A stretch of DNA of 64,000 nucleotides from Syntrophobacteraceae bacterium (GTDB lineage: Bacteria; Desulfobacterota; Syntrophobacteria; Syntrophobacterales; Syntrophobacteraceae): contig JALOPI010000007.1 in assembly GCA_025453975.1 (NCBI GenBank), positions 22,100 to 86,099 of the forward strand, read 5' to 3'. Positions within the stretch are counted from its first letter, which is position 1, and every line of letters starts with the position of its first letter. Below the pieces are notes generated by a model. The model searched no databases, had not been told where the DNA came from, and worked only from the letters and a program-made list of their open reading frames with translations. Positions 62,670 through 64,000 of the stretch are shown one piece after another. Made by a program: the position numbers and the translations under genes.

Positions 62670-63365
62670 TACGTGCACAAGTTTCGAAAACGGCCCGAGC
62701 GAAGTCAGCTTTTCCTTACCCTGACCCTCATCCTGTGTATCATTTCATCCATCCTTCTTCTGACTCAAGCCAGTCTTCACGCGGCCCAGGTGACCCTGGC
62801 CTGGGATGCCAACGCGGAGCCGGTGGCGGGCTACCGGCTCCACTACGGTCATGCCAGCGGAGCGTATCCGAATTCCGTGGACGCCGGAAAGGGGACCACT
62901 TACACATGGCCCAACCTGGCGGATGGCAAGACCTATTATTTCGCCGCCACGGCCTATGACGAATCCAACAATCAGAGCGACTACTCCGAAGAGCTGGTCT
63001 GCCACACCATCGTCCCGACCGCGGGGACGGGAGGCTCGATTTCGCCAGCGGCCACGGTTTTCGTGAAGTCCGGTGGGAGCCAGACCTTTCAGATCGCGGC
63101 CCAGCCGGGCTATCAGATCGCCAACGTGATGGTGGGTAATGTCTCCATGGGGCCCCAGGCGAGTCATACTTTTTCTGCCGTCGAGGCGCCCCAGACCATC
63201 ACGGCCAGCTTTGTCCCCGTCGTCCCGACGTACACGATCACGGCGAGTGTTTCGGGGAGCGGCGGTAGCATCACGCCCCAGGGGACGACGCAGGTGAGCC
63301 ACGGGGGATCCCAGACGTACACCATCAGCGCCCAGGAATCACGCCCCAGGGGACGACGCAGGTGA
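62667..63365 (+). CDS. Secreted FN3/InlB-B-repeat protein, 5' reading frame
   Basis: Exported protein with a basic N-terminus and a hydrophobic segment at about residues 15-35 ending in an Ala-rich cleavage site (SLHAAQ). Residues 38-113 form a fibronectin type III-like domain (VTLAWDANAEPVAGYRLHYG, DGKTYYFAATAYDESNNQS). From about residue 115 come tandem bacterial repeat domains of the divergent InlB B-repeat kind (GGSISP, GYQIANVMVGN). The frame is broken by the 68-bp duplication at 63270-63405, giving a premature stop after ESRPRGRRR; the proper continuation is in another frame to the end of the window. The upstream riboswitch suggests a role in surface attachment or matrix. Confidence 0.75.
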   Translation: MYVHKFRKRPERSQLFLTLTLILCIISSILLLTQASLHAAQVTLAWDANAEPVAGYRLHYGHASGAYPNSVDAGKGTTYTWPNLADGKTYYFAATAYDESNNQSDYSEELVCHTIVPTAGTGGSISPAATVFVKSGGSQTFQIAAQPGYQIANVMVGNVSMGPQASHTFSAVEAPQTITASFVPVVPTYTITASVSGSGGSITPQGTTQVSHGGSQTYTISAQESRPRGRRR

Positions 63366-63405
63366 GCCACGGGGGATCCCAGACGTACACCATCAGCGCC
63401 CAGGA
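63270..63405 (+). repeat. 68-bp exact tandem duplication causing a frameshift
   Basis: Bases 63270-63337 and 63338-63405 are identical, starting ATCACGCCCCAGGGGACGAC and ending CAGCGCCCAGGA. Since 68 is not a multiple of three, the second copy shifts the frame by two and creates the stop at 63363-63365. Confidence 0.85.
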
Positions 63406-64000
63406 CGGCTATCGGATCCAGGATGTGCTGGTGAACCAGGTTTCCCAGGGACCGGTCTCCAGCTACACGTTCAGCAGCGTGGCGGACAACGGGAGCATCA
63501 CGGCGAGCTTCGCTCTCAAGAGCTACACGATCACGGCGAGCGTTTCGGGGAGCGGCGGGAGCATCACGCCCCTGGGGACGAAGCAGGTGAGCCATGGGGG
63601 CAGCCAGACGTACACCATCAGCGCCCAGGAGGGCTACCGCATCCAGGACGTTCTGGTGAACAAGGTGTCCCAGGGACCGGTCTCCAGCTACACGTTCAGC
63701 AGCGTGGCGGACAACGGGAGCATCACGGCGAGCTTCGCACCGAAGACGTACACCATCACGGCGGGCGTTTCGGGGAGCGGCGGCACCATCACGCCCACGG
63801 GGACGACGCAGGTGAGCCATGGGGGGAGCCAGACGTACACCATCAGCGCCCAGGAGGGCTACCGCATCCAGGACGTTCTGGTGAACCAGGTGTCCCAGGG
63901 ACCGGTCTCCAGCTACACGTTCAGCAAAGTGGCAGGCGACGGCAGCATCACGGCGAGCTTCGCTCTCAAGAGCTACACGATCACGGCGAGTGTTTCGGGG
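63338..64000 (+). pseudogene. Continuation of the repeat protein in a shifted frame (3' end beyond window)
   Basis: From base 63338 the frame two bases out of step with the upstream gene stays open to the window edge and encodes further B-repeats: SAQDGYRIQDVLVNQVSQG, then YTITASVSGSGGSITPLG and so on. Removing one copy of the 68-bp duplication joins it to the upstream frame in an uninterrupted protein. It has no ribosome-binding site or start of its own, so it is the tail of a gene split by frameshift, unless the duplication is an assembly artefact or a phase-variable state. Confidence 0.7.

Larger units (their letters stand above)
63228..64000 (+). repeat. 225-bp tandem coding repeats
   Basis: Near-identical units of 225 bases (75 codons) begin at 63228, 63521, 63746 and 63971; the first interval is 293 because it includes the extra 68 bases. 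Each unit encodes one B-repeat, from TYTITASVSGSGGSITP to the segment ITASFA. The very high nucleotide identity implies recent expansion or ongoing gene conversion. The array runs off the window. Confidence 0.85.

Noticed and set aside
63228..64000. Tandem repeats as a possible CRISPR array
   Set aside because: Units are 225 bases, coding and contiguous without unique spacers.

Overview
The window is GC-rich, gene-dense bacterial chromosome with no prophage, insertion sequence, tRNA, rRNA or CRISPR array that I could find. The gene mix suggests a member of the Desulfobacterota/Deltaproteobacteria or a relative: alternative complex III beside a cbb3-type oxidase, a PPi-dependent phosphofructokinase, a TupBC-type ABC transporter, long Pseudomonas-like PstC and PstA, and a GEMM-I riboswitch. 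This placement is inference from gene content.

Layout. 1-3331: 3' end of trpS, a pseudouridine synthase and a membrane-anchored TPR protein. 3332-5062: orphan phnM behind a Pho-box-like site. 5363-8838: a PspA-type envelope cluster (DUF4178, lipoprotein, DUF350, DUF2170, PspA). 9049-11957: lipoprotein hydrolase and a DUF4105 protein. 12121-16341: a Pho-box promoter, a methyltransferase, a short phosphatidylserine decarboxylase (Psd) and a PHP-glycosyltransferase fusion. 16392-24831: a DksA-like protein, then the Pho-box-driven pstS-pstC-pstA-pstB-phoU-arsC run. 25164-26587: TupBC-like transporter. 26832-30847 (minus): a CHAT-protease/metallo-beta-lactamase-fold pair. 31161-35719 (minus): an unrecognised 822-aa protein, a long Psd and an Lgt-like membrane protein, all tightly packed. 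36183-46584: alternative complex III merged with a cbb3-type oxidase. 46723-49871 (minus): HflC, HflK and a membrane protein. 50180-53090: an MBL-fold hydrolase and a FapA-domain protein. 53169-55763 (minus): PPi-PFK and a flavin-binding-fold protein. 56093-62302: a tripartite RND efflux operon. 62448-64000: a cyclic-di-GMP riboswitch with stacked hairpins ahead of a secreted repeat protein that carries a frameshifting 68-bp duplication and runs off the window.

How it fits together. Three sites with the same 7-4-7 Pho-box geometry and a -10-like hexamer 10 nt downstream precede phnM, the methyltransferase/psd pair and pstS. Three 11-bp direct repeats of related sequence lie ahead of the second psd operon. 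This suggests one PhoB-like regulon joining phosphate uptake, phosphonate use and phosphatidylethanolamine metabolism. The respiratory cluster reads as one quinol-to-oxygen module. The most novel candidates are the CHAT/MBL pair, the 822-aa/Psd/Lgt-like operon and the layered riboswitch leader.
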